Shown: positions 23,227-34,077 of the stretch, piece after piece
How the letters are laid out: each line of letters starts with the position of its first letter
Numbering within the stretch: position 1 is the first letter of the stretch
Assembly (NCBI GenBank): GCA_002077045.2
Contig: KZ111141.1
Span: 1,418,538-1,482,537, forward strand
DNA from: Rachicladosporium sp. CCFEE 5018
Lineage: Eukaryota > Ascomycota > Dothideomycetes > Cladosporiales > Cladosporiaceae
Length of the DNA: 64,000 nt
Direction: 5' to 3'
Notes under the pieces: model-generated
What the model was told of the DNA's origin: nothing
Databases searched by the model: none
What the model saw: only the letters and a program-made list of their open reading frames with translations
Translations under genes and position numbers: made by a program

Positions 23227-24753
23227 TCAGGAACCACCCACCGCCCTCCGCTTGATAAGCTTCCTGAACCCACTCTCCTTCTTCGCCGGCGCCGCAGTCC
23301 CACTACTCTCCGGCGTAAACGTAGGCTGTACATGATGGATCTCATCCTCGGCTTCATAACTCGGTCGAAATGCAGGATGCGTAGTTGCAGGTTCTGGCGG
23401 TCCACCCAGTTTCTCTTGCGGCCCACCAAACCCCGAGGGTCCACCGAAGGCGGAGTCACCAGTCGGTCTATAAGTAGCCGGCCCTGGTACTGGTGGCGGA
23501 CCGGGGGGAGGAGGCGGGAAGCTATCTGTTGCTCCAGTCCTCCCCAGCGGCCGCGGGCTGCGGGAGGGCGCGCGATCCTGGTTGAAGTGCTGAGGTGGGA
23601 TCTGGGGTGCACCGCTGCGGTTGTCGCGTTGCTGCTCCCAGTCATTGAGCACGGGGTTGGGATTCTGGTGGCTGCGAGAGGCCTGTAAGCGGGCGAGCTC
23701 GGCGTTGCCGCGGTCGAGGGTTGAGCGATTCTTGGCCTCGGCTGCTGCTGCTTTCTCGGCGTTGTGGCGGGGGAAGCGGGAGTCGACTTCGTTGTTCAAG
23801 GTACCGCGGAGGGTTTCACCAACGCCCTGGGAAATTCAGTCAGTACGCCAGCGTATATGGAGCAGTGGAATGCGCTTATCGCGAGGAAGATCACTTACGT
23901 GCAGACCGATCGCTGCCGATTTCAGGTTCTCAAGTGTGCTCTTCGGTCGAGAGGAAGAGCCTCCGCCAAAGGACGAGGACCCTCCGCCGAAGCCAAAGCT
24001 GGGCTGAGGTGGTGGAGGTGAGGAGATAGGTGACACAGGATTCTCATCATTCTTCAGCTCCGTCCGACTCGGGTAGCTGAAATTGTGCTTGTATGGACTC
24101 GAGCCATCTGCGAACTCTGTGCTCTTCCTATTAGGGTTTCGCGCAGGAGGTGACATGCGCGGGTCTTGCCATGTGTCGCTCAGTGGAGGGGCAACATTGT
24201 GCTGCGCTTGTCGTTGGCTCTCTGCTATACGTAGACTTTCTTCTCGTCTAGGTCTGTCACCCGGAGCTTCTGCAATTTCCGGATGTTGGGTGTGCGTGGG
24301 CTGGGTGTTCTCTTGTTGCTGCCTGTGGGTCTCGACCTGAACTGTCGTGCCTTTCTTACCTGCGGCGGCGCCCTTATGGACAGTTGTTGTCGTCGTCGTA
24401 GTTGTGGTGGTCACCGTGCTCACCACTTCTCCCGTGTCGTGATCAAAGACCTCGCCCGTCCGATTGTTCACGTCCAGACTTCGATCCTGTGAAACACCTT
24501 CGATCCTGCCATTGTTCTCGATTGGCTGAATATCCGCCCTCGAGTTGCGCTTCGACGAGGGTCCGTCACTGGAGGCATACGCCGAGTCCGCTGCGATCCC
24601 ACCGTTGGTGCTAGTCGACCACTGGTGATTCAGCTTCTGATCCATGGCTGGCGGCGCCAGGTCCTCTTTCTTCCCGCCTCCGAAGAGATGAGACAGGCGT
24701 CGTTTCTTCTCCGGTGTTGGAGGTGATTGGACAGGATTGTTATACGGCGGCAT
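23227..24753 (-). CDS. Pro/Ser-rich protein of unknown function
   Basis: The model is complement(join(23227..23826, 23899..24753)), 484 aa, with one 72-nt intron (GTAAGT...CCCAG). The protein is mostly low complexity: Ser/Pro/Gln-rich, with a run of ten threonines (TVTTTTTTTTTTVH) at about residues 114-127 and a Gly/Ser-rich FGFGGGSSSFGGG patch before the splice site. The segment across the junction (LENLKSAAIGLH / GVGETLRGTLNNEVDSR) looks like the one ordered, conserved element. I believe it occurs in other mould proteins but cannot name a family. The C terminus is basic (KLIKRRAVGGS). No signal peptide or membrane segment. Confidence 0.75.
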
Positions 24754-25075
24754 AGCACGGGTTAGATGAAAGAGATAGATGAGATGGCGCCGTACCGCTT
24801 TACTTTCCTGACGAGGCCAATACAGTATGAGCCTCAAACTTGGCCAAGACCAACATCCTTCGATGGAGTCGTGGAAGGGTGACGTAGGAACTCCCCACCG
24901 ATCGGTACGCCACGAACCGGCTAGGTCACTTCACATGTACGAGGCTCGGTATCTTTCGCTGTTACAGTATATAGGATAGAAAGCAGCATCTTGTCAGGAG
25001 CACGGTGTGTAGTCGACGTCTGATGCAGAACGTGAAACGGCTAGTGCTGGTCGTTGGCCATCACTGTCTTTCACA

Positions 25076-25618
25076 GGACTTCTTCGGGTTTACCGCATCA
25101 GAGTATTGCTGGATCCGTGGGGCTACGGACAGTACGACTTCTCAGTTGCGGACAGTACATAGTTGCGCTAGGCGCGGCACGTACCGCGGCCCGCGCGTGT
25201 CCCACAGCGACGACGAGGCCTCTTTCGAGCGGCGTTCAATCTGCAGCAGTGGGGGCCGCTTCACAACGAGTTGATGCCCCTGCCTCGAGCTCTTGGAATT
25301 AGATAGTTGGTCGGGTGCAGGTGTAACGCAGGCAGAGATACGCAAAGGAGAGACAGTGTCACCTACTTCACTTCCGCAGCCCAAAACGCCACCTGCTGTC
25401 CGTAGCTGAGAAGTGCTACTGTCCGTAGCCCCACCGGGTCACCATGCCTGGAGCTCGGCATCTTCTATGGCAATCGCAAGAATCTCGAGCAACGTCTGGT
25501 ACGGGGCACAACAACGCGAAGTCGACGAACGCACCATGCGATATGCCAACGGTTCGTTGTTGTCTGTCCGTTCCATCCTGGAGTTGTCTGGGCTTACCGC
25601 TTTGGAGCATTGCTTTCT
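25076..25618. repeat. Diverged direct repeat pair
   Basis: A segment at about 25076-25114 (GGACTTCTTCGGGTTTACCG...) resembles one at about 25580-25618 (GGAGTTGTCTGGGCTTACCG...) in the same orientation, at roughly 70% by eye. The pair flanks the inverted repeat, so the whole looks like a nested old insertion or duplication. Confidence 0.45.
25117..25434. repeat. Imperfect inverted repeat, 41-bp arms
   Basis: The left arm is 25117-25157 and the right arm 25394-25434. About 35 of 41 positions match in inverse orientation, including an 18-base perfect outer block (GTGGGGCTACGGACAGTA). Each arm holds two copies of CGGACAG. The loop is 236 bp. It could be the remnant of a small inverted-repeat element. 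Confidence 0.8.
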
Positions 25619-25862
25619 CGGATATTTTCTAAGCTGCCGGTGTCAGAGCAGGGTGGATCCACAGCCACACGTTTGCCCGCTTGAGGCGGGTGTTTGCGCC
25701 GCACTGGAAGACATGGCTTCACATCAGAACTACATCTATCCGGAGGTTCGATCACGAAAGAAGTCGTCAGATCTGCTCCGGGCCAGTGACAAGCGACTTG
25801 GGCGGCATCCGCTCGTGATCGTTTGTATATATATGTCCATGAGAATATATTCATTGTCCTTC

Positions 25863-25984
25863 GGCACTTTGGCGGAGTGGTTAACGCGCTGGCCTGCTAT
25901 CCTACATGCGTAGTAAGCAGCTCTTCTATGGATATTAGATAGCCAGTTCCCTCGGGAGCGAGTGTTCGAATCACTCAGGTGTCG
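25863..25984 (+). tRNA. tRNA-Ser(GCU) with intron
   Basis: The acceptor stem GGCACTT pairs with AGGTGTC, followed by discriminator G (typical of serine). The D arm is GGCGGAGTGGTTAACGCG. Anticodon stem CTGGC pairs with GCCAG and the loop reads C-T-GCT-A, with an intron of about 41 nt after position 37. A long variable arm (TTCCCTCGGGA) and a T arm GAGTG-TTCGAAT-CACTC follow. T-rich runs just after 25984 fit a Pol III terminator. Stems were paired by eye. Confidence 0.93.
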
Positions 25985-26003
25985 TTATTGTTTTGTCGTT
26001 TTG
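25985..26003 (+). terminator. Pol III T-run after tRNA-Ser
   Basis: TTATTGTTTTGTCGTTTT follows the discriminator base directly and contains two runs of four T, enough for RNA polymerase III termination. Confidence 0.7.
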
Positions 26004-26130
26004 CTTTGCAATGGAGGTGGAGTGGGCGCAGAGAGGAGATGTAACGAAATGGGGATTGGTCGCTGTTCTGCCCTGTGACGAAACGCCCGCCTGAACTCCA
26101 TGGAACGCGAGCATCGGTAGGCTTGCACCG

Positions 26131-26155
26131 GTGTTCGAATCTCTTAGGTGTCGCT
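26131..26155 (+). pseudogene. tRNA-Ser 3'-end fragment
   Basis: GTGTTCGAATCTCTTAGGTG, followed by TCG and then T-rich runs (CCTTTTGTCCTTTT), closely resembles the T loop, acceptor strand and terminator of the tRNA-Ser about 150 bp upstream. The 5' half of the tRNA and the T-stem pairing are missing, so it is a fragment and not a functional gene. Confidence 0.65.
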
Positions 26156-26375
26156 GATCCTTTTGTCCTTTTGATGGGACGTAGGTCCTGTTCGTTGCAG
26201 GTGAGGACTGAGAGATGTGGCAAATTGCACAGGCACGAAAGCCCCCGGAGTTGGGGAAGCGTTGCAACGTCTAGCTCACCAGGACCGAGCAGCATGACTG
26301 GTGGAAGGAGATTCAAGATTTTCATTTATCTCTGTAGAAGACTGTCCCTGTCATGGGTGTGCCTACTCTCGAGTC

Positions 26376-27416
26376 TCACAACTTCGGGACGAACATCGGG
26401 GTGTTCTTCTTCCACTCTTGGTAGTCCTTCCGGTCACCGTACCTCTTGTCGTACTTGTTCTCGCTCAGCGGGATGCCAGAAACCTAGATTGTAGTCAGTA
26501 TCGACCGCCAGCTATCACACGACCATCAATGACTCACCTTAAGCAACAAGAACGTCACAAACGCCGGGCTGACACCTGCCATAGCCAACGCGCCGACCTT
26601 TCCGGCCAGTCCTCCGCTGAATCCCATGCCAGCCTGTCCAACGCTAGTCAACATCACGCCAGCAGCAGTCGTAGCAATGCCAGTCCACAACGTGCTCTCG
26701 CCGAAGTAGTTCGGGTGCCGGCTCTTGCTCCAAAGTCCCCTGGTCAGGAAGTCCTCGCTGTGCTTCTTCGCCTTCTTCTCCTTCAGCCATTGAGTCTTCT
26801 GCCTGTCAGCCGTAGCCTCGAACGCGATGCCGCCGATGTAAAGTGCAATGCCAATGATGTCCGTGATCGTGAAGAATGGTAGAGCTGCGAGCGCAGTAGC
26901 GGGGATCGAGTTTAGTGCGAGTACGGGCATCAGGCAGAGCGATACCCATGTCGCTTGCGCGACGAAGGCGCCGAAGAACTTGGGCGGAGAGCCACGGATG
27001 TTGTCGAAGCGAGAGTCCTTGCCGTCGTCTGCTGTGATGCGGCCGAAGAGGAAGCTTCCCAGTCTCACAGCCCAGAACGTCACAGCTGCGCTGAGCACGA
27101 CTTGTCGCCAGTTCCATGCATTCAAGCCACCTTTGCTCGTCAAGCTAGAGAGCAGACTCGGGTATGCTGGCGCGGTGGCTGCGGTCAATGCGGCATAGCG
27201 AGCGCGTAGTGTGGGCAGGTAGAGCGATAGTGCTGTGCATGAGATGTAGGTCAAGCTGCCGGAGAGATCGTAGAATCGCTCCGTTTGCAGCAGGATCGAG
27301 GGAATGGCTGCCGCAGCTTGAATGCCAAAGGCAAGTCCTATGCTGGGTACGAGGGTGCGGAGGAATGGGTTTCGGTAGGCGGTTATATTGAGGAGGGTGT
27401 GCACGAGGGATGACAT
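26376..27416 (-). CDS. DUF1295-family membrane protein
   Basis: A multi-pass membrane protein of the DUF1295 / steroid 5-alpha-reductase-like C-terminal family. The model is complement(join(26376..26483, 26538..27416)), 328 aa, with one 54-nt intron (GTGAGT...TCTAG). Family signatures: WAVRLGSFLFGRI; the conserved D-R-Q-K motif ATADRQKTQWLKEKK; the NADPH-site-like GLWSKSRHPNYFGE; and the terminal KYDKRYGDRKDYQEWKKNTP supplied by exon 2. About six or seven hydrophobic segments precede and surround these. It is likely an ER or other internal-membrane reductase; the substrate is unknown. Confidence 0.9.
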
Positions 27417-28311
27417 GGTGGGTGGTATCGGGATGAGGATGAAGAGGAATGAATTGAGCTGAAAGGAAAGGGGGACGATGGATACTTGCGGTTTCTCTCA
27501 CTCGCATTCACATGCTTACAGCTCGCAGTCCTAACTGCATTGGAATGACAGACAGAGAGCTTTGGCTGTGACGACATTGAACTCTCGGGTTCTTCGGAAC
27601 CGGAGACAAGTCCATCCTGGCCGTGCCTGGCCAAGCATCGTCAATATCGTGTTGTTTGCCGTCGGCGACATCAAATGTCCGTCCAGGGTTCGTCTCTCTC
27701 CGAGTACACCTACCGGCATTCAGCTCCATCTTCGCCTGTCATCTCGCCTCCGTCCAGCGGACTGACCATGGCGAATGCTAAGTTTACGAGAGGGAAATGT
27801 GATTCTGGAGACGTGATGCTGAGCCTCGAGTGCAGATTTGTGAGCTTTCTTGCCGCACCTGAGATGGCTAACGAGTCCCGCAAGTGAGCAGGGAAGGCGT
27901 CTCTCGTGTGCGGGATCAGAGTCATGCCATACTGACCAACGATCCCTGGAGTGCCCGAACAAGTCTATCGAGAGGACCCAGCTAGGGAAGATGCAGTCTG
28001 TTTTCGCGATCAGTACTTTGCGAACTCTTCTTACTGCAATGCGGTTGCTCCACGAACAGATTACATTGGTGAGGTCCTGCGAAAAGTATGTAGTCGGAAT
28101 ATGAGGACGCTGTCCTCGAGAGGCTAGCGACGAATTATTGGGATGGCATTTCGTCTGATGCAAATGCGTCCCCAAGCGTGTTGGACCCAGGTAGGCTTTT
28201 AAGTCACTGCCGTCCGAATCTCTCAAGTTCTCTTTGTTATTCTACAGACTCACAGCATCGAGGGATCTACTGGTGACCGCGACCGTACCGATATAGCGCA
28301 CACACTTTACG
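27417..28311. other. Intergenic region, divergent
   Basis: Between the DUF1295 gene (-) and the first F-box-like gene (+). One 168-codon minus-strand frame (27720-28226) lacks an early ATG and shows no domain; I do not call it. I see nothing else. Confidence 0.5.
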
Positions 28312-29523
28312 ATGGCAGAACAGCACGTCTGGACACCAGGGCAACGCACAACACATCTGGACCTTCCACTGGAGCTCGTGCAGTCCGTCGCCGAGTACTC
28401 AGATATGACACCGACACTCAGATTGACTTGCAGTGCCCTGGATGCAGCTTCGCTGATTGTATTCGCCAAAACCTATGTATCTAGCTTACACTGCTTTATT
28501 CTCGACACGAAACGTTGGCGCCGAGTGCGCAATATCGTTGACAGTCCCCGCCTGGCGCGATACATCCGCTCCATCGATTTCACGTCTGGTACACTCGAAC
28601 ACCGTCGGCCTTGGGAAGTGCCCACTGCTGCGATGAGATACAACGCGACGGCGAGCAACGTTAAGCACGAGCTAGAGAGCCAACTATTGGAGACAGCGGT
28701 CGCGATATATCCACTGGACATGCCCAGCGCATTACTAATCACTTAAGTTTTCCGAGCCACCAAGAGCCTTCCCCGCGCACCGCTGATCAGCTTAGACTTG
28801 ACCGCCAGCCCACTTGGGAAGACGACTATCCATCGGGATGTATACCTCGCACTTGCCACGACCGGCGTGCCCTTGACAAAGGTAGCATTGAACCTTGCGA
28901 GCCTCTGCGGGCTCGAGGACTTCAAGGGGTCAGAGTATGAGGACGACCTGCTCGTCTGCTGTAACAGCCTCACAGAGCTCAACGTCGACTTCACAACCGA
29001 TGTCAAAGAGGGAGTCGAGCCAATGCATTTCCTGGCAGATGTTGCTTTGGCGTGCCGAACGATAGATGCTGTCGAAAATCTCCAAGCCCTCAAGATCCGC
29101 ATGAGTCTGGTGGAGGGCATGATCGGTCTTGAGCACAGTCGTCAATTCGTACGCTGTCTTCTCTTCGCAGAGCCAGGGCCGGGTCTGCAGATAATTGAGC
29201 TTTCGGGCATCAGCCTGAAAATTGAGACTCTGATCGAGGTCTTCAAGCGAGGCAGTTCCACTATCACAAGCCTGATGCTAGTGGACATTGACTTGATAAG
29301 CCCCGAAGGCGTACGTTGGACTACTATGCTAGAGTCAATGTCAATGCTACCGCGTCTGAATAGTCTGAGCGTAGTACGACTGTGCGACACCGATGCTCGA
29401 ATTAGCAAGGGCTGGATGTTTGCAGGCACAGAAGTGCGCAAAGAGTGGACGTCGCAGGCGCAACTTAGGCAGGGTATGCAGGCCTTGTTGGAAGAGAACA
29501 CCGAAGCAATGGAGAGCGATTAG
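28312..29523 (+). pseudogene. F-box-like protein with in-frame stop
   Basis: One reading frame runs from ATG 28312 to TAG 29523 (404 codons) but is interrupted by a single TAA at 28744-28746. The N-terminal F-box-like segment is HLDLPLELVQSVAEY...RLTCSALDAAS. The rest has the Leu-rich spacing of F-box/LRR-type ligase adaptors. The downstream neighbour aligns across the stop (PSALLIT-stop-VFRATKSL with PSSALMAGVLHGMK), which suggests the stop is a true lesion in coding sequence. An alternative is a 105-nt in-frame intron 28660..28764 (GTTAAG donor, TTACTAAT branch, AAG acceptor), which would rescue a 368-aa protein. Without transcripts I favour a recent pseudogene. Confidence 0.6.
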
Positions 29524-30007
29524 GCCACGCTTCGACATGCACCAAGGCATCGGTGTTATCGACTGTACCGCCACTGGTATTTCGCTCTCGTCAAGCCGTA
29601 AGGTAAAGTATTACTTCAGATCCTCGTAGCCTGCCATGCCCTCTCGGAAGCCCCTCGAATATGCTTTTGCTACCGTGGTGCAGTCGATAGGCGCTCAAGC
29701 ACATGTGTCATGATGCCGAGGGCGTAGAACTTCCAAGGGAGCGAGACCGGGGAAACACGTGGTGTCGCTTCGCATGTAGCATTGATACGGACCAGTCGAC
29801 TCCTTCGATTACGGACTGGGGTGTACAACATACCAGGGAAGAAACGAAGCAGAGCTCCTCACAAGAACGGAAGGCACGCTAAGTGTATTCTCACTACGAC
29901 TTCACGACGGACTTCACTTCACCCCATCACCACAGGCTGACACACGCTTTCTCCGATCTAACACCACCGCCTATGAACAATCAGACTCACTGCATATCAC
30001 CACAAGG
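29524..30007. other. Intergenic region between F-box paralogs
   Basis: Same-strand spacer of 484 bp. A CT/CA-rich stretch precedes the second paralog. I see no gene. Confidence 0.5.
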
Positions 30008-31188
30008 ATGGCGGATTCTACCGCCGAGAGCTCGGCCGCAAAGGCCAACATCTGCACAACCGACGACACGAGTACAATCGCTGTTCAGGTTTGCGACCCA
30101 CAGATTCCGATACCGGGACAAAGGATCTTGTTGCTTGACCTGCCCTTGGAGATCCTTCGAGACATTGTGGAGCGGACGGACATGTTGACGACAATGCGCC
30201 TTGTCTGCAAAGCGCTCGAGGACACAGCTTTGGACCTCTTTGCTGACGAGTATCTCTTTACGTTGGGCTTCTTTCTCTACGACGAAGACCGTTGGCGGCG
30301 CATCAAAGCGCTGACGACGTCTCGACTATCACACAAGATTCGCTGCATAGAGCTCAGCAACGTGTCAGGGAAGGTTTAGGGTCATACAATATTCCGACGG
30401 TACCTGAACAGCGGCATGCGGGCCCATGGCCTTGGTCGATCGCTGGTCGCTGGTACTGTGAGGATCTGCTTGATGCCAGCATCAGAGACGGTCATAATCG
30501 TCTGCCTTCGTCCGCGCTGATGGCGGGTGTACTACACGGCATGAAGCGTCACATTAGCTTATCCCTCGGTATGGTACAGTACGATAAAGTTGAGGATCTC
30601 GATCTGAAGCGCTTCCCTGTGTACCGAGAGTTGATTTTCGTGATGGCTGCTGGCCGCGTGCCGGTAGACGACCTCTCACTCACGCTCTACGGCATGCATT
30701 ATCTCGAAGATCTAATCACGGACTTTAAGGAGGAGTTGACTGCAACCTTAGCCACGGTTGGTTCCTTCAGCATAACCAACTTCAATCCACGACCCTCCAA
30801 CGAAGAAGAGTGGGACCATACAAGTCGTGTGCAATCCGCTGCATTACTTCTCAAGGCTTCTGGAGCAGTGCGTAAACTGTACCTAGACTTCCGCAATGTG
30901 GAGTCCGCTGGGGGCGAGATGATGAGCTTGCTGCTTGCGAATGATTTCGTTTGGCTCGAGGACCTATCTTCTTACGAAGGCCACTTCCATGTGAAAGACC
31001 TGCTGGTAGCTCTCACGCGTGCTCGTGGCCTGCAGAAGCTGGACATATATGGCATGAGTCTCGATGGACTTTGCGCGGGTTGGCAAGACTTCCTGTCCAT
31101 GTTGCAAGCCTTTCCGTTACTCAGGAGCATCCAATGGAGCCATCTGCAGGATGATGACGCGACGCTCTACTTCCACGATGCAGCGTAG
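30008..31188 (+). pseudogene. F-box-like paralog with frame break
   Basis: Tandem paralog of the preceding gene. Shared features are the F-box LLLDLPLEILRDIV...RLVCKALEDTA, then a DRWRR motif and IRCIEL. The frame that starts at 30008 stops at 30377-30379, and the rest of the protein (to TAG at 31188) continues in another frame. A 50-nt intron 30362..30411 (GTGTCA...AACAG) would join the frames. However, it would leave a spacer of about 33 residues between IRCIEL and PSSALM, against 47 in the paralog. Reading through with a single-base shift gives about 49, which fits better. I therefore favour a single-base frameshift; the spliced model remains possible. Confidence 0.6.
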
Positions 31189-31567
31189 GGGCACATGTGA
31201 GCTACGTGCGACTCTTTTCCCGGACAGATGTTGAGAGATGGCTTGGTTCAATGTTGGATGAGAAAGTGTGTTTCGGAGAATCGCAAGCGTACTGCGTTGG
31301 CGTCCGGAAGGCTTACATGAACATGCGCGCAAATCCCTGACCGGTGGATCTGAAGCACTCAAGGACGTTCAGTCTTTCGCAGGCCTGCCGTTGACGTGTG
31401 TCCCAGGCCAGAGGCCTACTACACGCTCGTAGTTTGCACAATAGCACCATGGAGAATGGACAAGCAGTCTGCGTAGCGCCGAGGGCAAACGCTTTGACCG
31501 CGCGGAATGAGAAAGCGCAAGGTGTGGAGGGTATCGTAGCATATCAGCAATCGCACAAAAGTAGCGT
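31189..31567. other. Intergenic, convergent
   Basis: Between the second F-box paralog (+) and the thioredoxin-domain gene (-). I see no gene. Confidence 0.5.
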
Positions 31568-32277
31568 TCATCCCACCGTCCGCACCCTTGCTCCGTTCCC
31601 ACCAGGCTTCTGCATCCTGAACGGGCTCGTCTCCGCCGTAGCCGCTGGCTCAAACGTGAAGAATGTCTGCAGATACAGCCCCACAAATCTCACGATCGTC
31701 TGAGGCAGCCCGCTCCCCTGACTGTAGCTCGCCGGACTGCTCGCGATAGCACCCACATTCGGCTTCGTGAATGCTGGTCCAGTTGCAGGCTTTGCTGCCG
31801 CACCCTCACCACCAAGCGCCCGCCCTGCCCCACTGAAGGTCGCACCTCCAGCACCACCCTTCGCGGGACCCTTCGCAGCGTCCGCAGCAGCTGAGAGCAC
31901 GGCTGTCCGTAGTGCTGTAGCGTTGGCACCTCGTACTGTCTCTTTCACTGAGCTGCCCTTGAGTATGAGAAACGTTGGCATCCTGGTCCAAGTGTCAGTC
32001 CATGTGCCCTCTTTTGCCCTTAGTCGGCCCCCCGTCCCCCTACTCACGCGCTTATGCCATAGTTTCCGGCCACCTCCCTCTGTGCATCCACATCAACCTT
32101 CACGAACGCCAATCTCCCCGCTTTACTCTCCTGTGCAGCCAACTGCTCGAAGATCGGCGAGATGACTTTACATGGCCCACACCAGTCGGCGTAGAAGTCT
32201 ATGACTGTGTAGCTGTTGGAGGAGGTGATTGTGCGAAGATGGGCAGGGGACGTGATCGGCGTGACGACGGAGGGCAT
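31568..32277 (-). CDS. Thioredoxin-domain protein with C-terminal extension
   Basis: The model is complement(join(31568..31982, 32048..32277)), 214 aa, with one 65-nt intron (GTGAGT...ACCAG) inside the thioredoxin fold. Residues 1-105 form a thioredoxin domain: TVIDFYADWCGPCKVISPIFE holds the WCGPC redox centre, and MPTFLILKG carries the cis-Pro. The 100-residue Ala/Gly-rich extension ends in GLPQTIVRFVGLYLQTFFTFEP, an amphipathic or hydrophobic stretch that might associate with membrane. No signal peptide. It is probably a cytosolic disulfide reductase; the extension is of unknown role. Confidence 0.9.
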
Positions 32278-33033
32278 CGTTGCTGGGAGACCTAGAGCTG
32301 ATGGCAGTGCGGTTTTGAGCTAGCAAGGTGGTAGACGCAATGCAATCACAAAGGTGTCAGAGAGGTGGCAAAGTGCTGTTACTGGATAGCTGAAACGTGA
32401 GGTGCACATTAGGTCAGCGGAATGTGGCCACGGTTTACTACACGCATTGGTCCTCGATGCATCACGCGTCTGAGTCATCGACACATTGAGCGCGAACATT
32501 CCAGGATCCCGAGCATCATCGATCGTGCCATCATGAGAACCTTGTCCGTACCACTTGTCGGGAGCGACTCGGTGTGGAGTTCGCAGTGCGAGATTTTGTC
32601 CCTTGCCAGCATTCGTACTCATCCACTTAAGCTAACCCCATTTCGTATCGCTCGCACAGCAAGATCGGGATCTTCAAGCTCAAGCCTTCAGACCCATCTT
32701 CCTCTCTCATTCTCTATCTCGTCATTGGGAGGTCGGCCGTGCTATGGTGGATGGAGCAGCGGTTCAACACCACCGTTACGTTCAGTCAGCATTCAACAGA
32801 CGGTCCCGGTGCCGATGAGACCAAAGGCGCCAGTCTTAAGCCGACCCGAAGACGTTTGGTCAAGAGGCGATGGACGGGACTAACAGACTGCCCTATGGCC
32901 GACAACTAACTCCATAGCACTGTTTCCTACTTAAGTGGGTTCATGTCCCACGATGTGACTAAGGGCCTAGCATCATCCAAGAGGACTCATCGTCACGCAT
33001 ACTCGACGGACCCAACCAACTCAGCAAGACATC
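32278..33033. other. Intergenic, divergent promoters
   Basis: Between the thioredoxin-domain gene (-) and the MDR gene (+). I see no convincing gene. Confidence 0.5.
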
Positions 33034-34077
33034 ATGGCCATCAATACAGCCGCTTGGCTGACCGGCAAGCATGTTCGACCTCTCTCCGTCGCCTCCGCAC
33101 CAATGCCAGACCTGAAACCTGGATCTGTCATTGTCGTGACGAGAGCACTCGCCATCAACCCCGTGGACGCAGCGATTCAGACCGCGGGTATCATCGCCAC
33201 CGACTACCCCATCGTCATGGGTCTTGACGGCACTGGCATCGTGCACGCAGTTAGCGACGACGTCGCGAATGTGAAAGTCGGCGACCGCGTGCTGGCGTTT
33301 ACGGCTGGAGGCACGGCACCAGGTGGCCAAGGTGGCACATTCCAGCAGTACTTCTGCGTGCACTCGAAGTATGTCGCTGTCCTGCCAGACAGTGTCAAGT
33401 TTACTGAAGGAGTGGTCGTGACTTCCTGCCTCACCGTGGCTTCGATCAGCTTGTTCGATGAGAAGTGTCTTGCTTTCTCGCGCCCGCTGGCCGCAGGACA
33501 AGTTGTCCCCAACGGCAAGATCGTGCTCATCTGGGCGGGCGCTACGGTCGTCGGTAGCTGTGCCATCCAGATGGCTAAGCTGGCTGGCTACGAAGTCTGG
33601 ACCACGTCGAGCGAGCACAACTTCGACTATTGTAAAGACCTTGGCGCAGCTTTCGTCTTCAACTACAAGCGTCCTGGCATCGTTGATGAGATCGTGCAAA
33701 AAATCGATGCAGCCGGCAAGTCACTAGCAGGCGCGTTCGGAGCACACCTCTGGACTGCAAATGACTGTGCGCAGGTCGTTCGCAGGTTGGGAGACTCCGT
33801 CGAGCACACACGAGCCGTCGGGACTGTCATCCCCGAAGGCTACGGTTTCAGCGTGCCCGAGGACTGGCCTGAGGGTGTCAAGTTCTGCTGGCTGTTCAAC
33901 AAGAGTGACGCGGCAGAGTGGGTGTGGCGCGAATGGATCACTAAGGCACTGGCTGATGGTCGGATGAAGTGCAAGCCTGATGCTGACGTTGTTGGCAAGG
34001 GGCTAGAATTTGTACAGGAGGCACTGGATAGGTGGTCGCAAGGTGTCAGTGCTAGCAAGATTGTTGTGGAATTGTGA
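33034..34077 (+). CDS. MDR-type trans-enoyl reductase-like protein
   Basis: Medium-chain dehydrogenase/reductase of 347 aa, intronless. The N-terminal GroES-like domain has INPVDAAIQ and GLDGTGIV. The cofactor site reads LIWAGATVVGSCAIQMAKLAG. The zinc-ligand cysteines of alcohol dehydrogenases are absent, which fits the non-zinc enoyl reductase (ToxD / LovC-like) subgroup that uses NADPH. Such proteins may act with a polyketide synthase in trans, but none is in the window, so a general enone reductase is equally possible. Likely cytosolic. Confidence 0.88.
   Translation: MAINTAAWLTGKHVRPLSVASAPMPDLKPGSVIVVTRALAINPVDAAIQTAGIIATDYPIVMGLDGTGIVHAVSDDVANVKVGDRVLAFTAGGTAPGGQGGTFQQYFCVHSKYVAVLPDSVKFTEGVVVTSCLTVASISLFDEKCLAFSRPLAAGQVVPNGKIVLIWAGATVVGSCAIQMAKLAGYEVWTTSSEHNFDYCKDLGAAFVFNYKRPGIVDEIVQKIDAAGKSLAGAFGAHLWTANDCAQVVRRLGDSVEHTRAVGTVIPEGYGFSVPEDWPEGVKFCWLFNKSDAAEWVWREWITKALADGRMKCKPDADVVGKGLEFVQEALDRWSQGVSASKIVVEL

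Larger units (their letters stand above)
24754..25862. other. Gene-free, repeat-bearing interval
   Basis: Between the Pro/Ser-rich gene (divergent) and tRNA-Ser. I find no convincing CDS. It holds a 41-bp imperfect inverted repeat and a diverged direct repeat, listed separately. Confidence 0.55.

Noticed and set aside
27720..28226. 168-codon minus-strand frame
   Set aside because: Starts from a non-ATG codon, no domain, Arg/Ser/His-rich composition typical of chance frames.
28660..28747. 88-nt intron ending at TTAAG in the first F-box copy
   Set aside because: It shifts the downstream frame into an early stop; only the 105-nt alternative is in frame.
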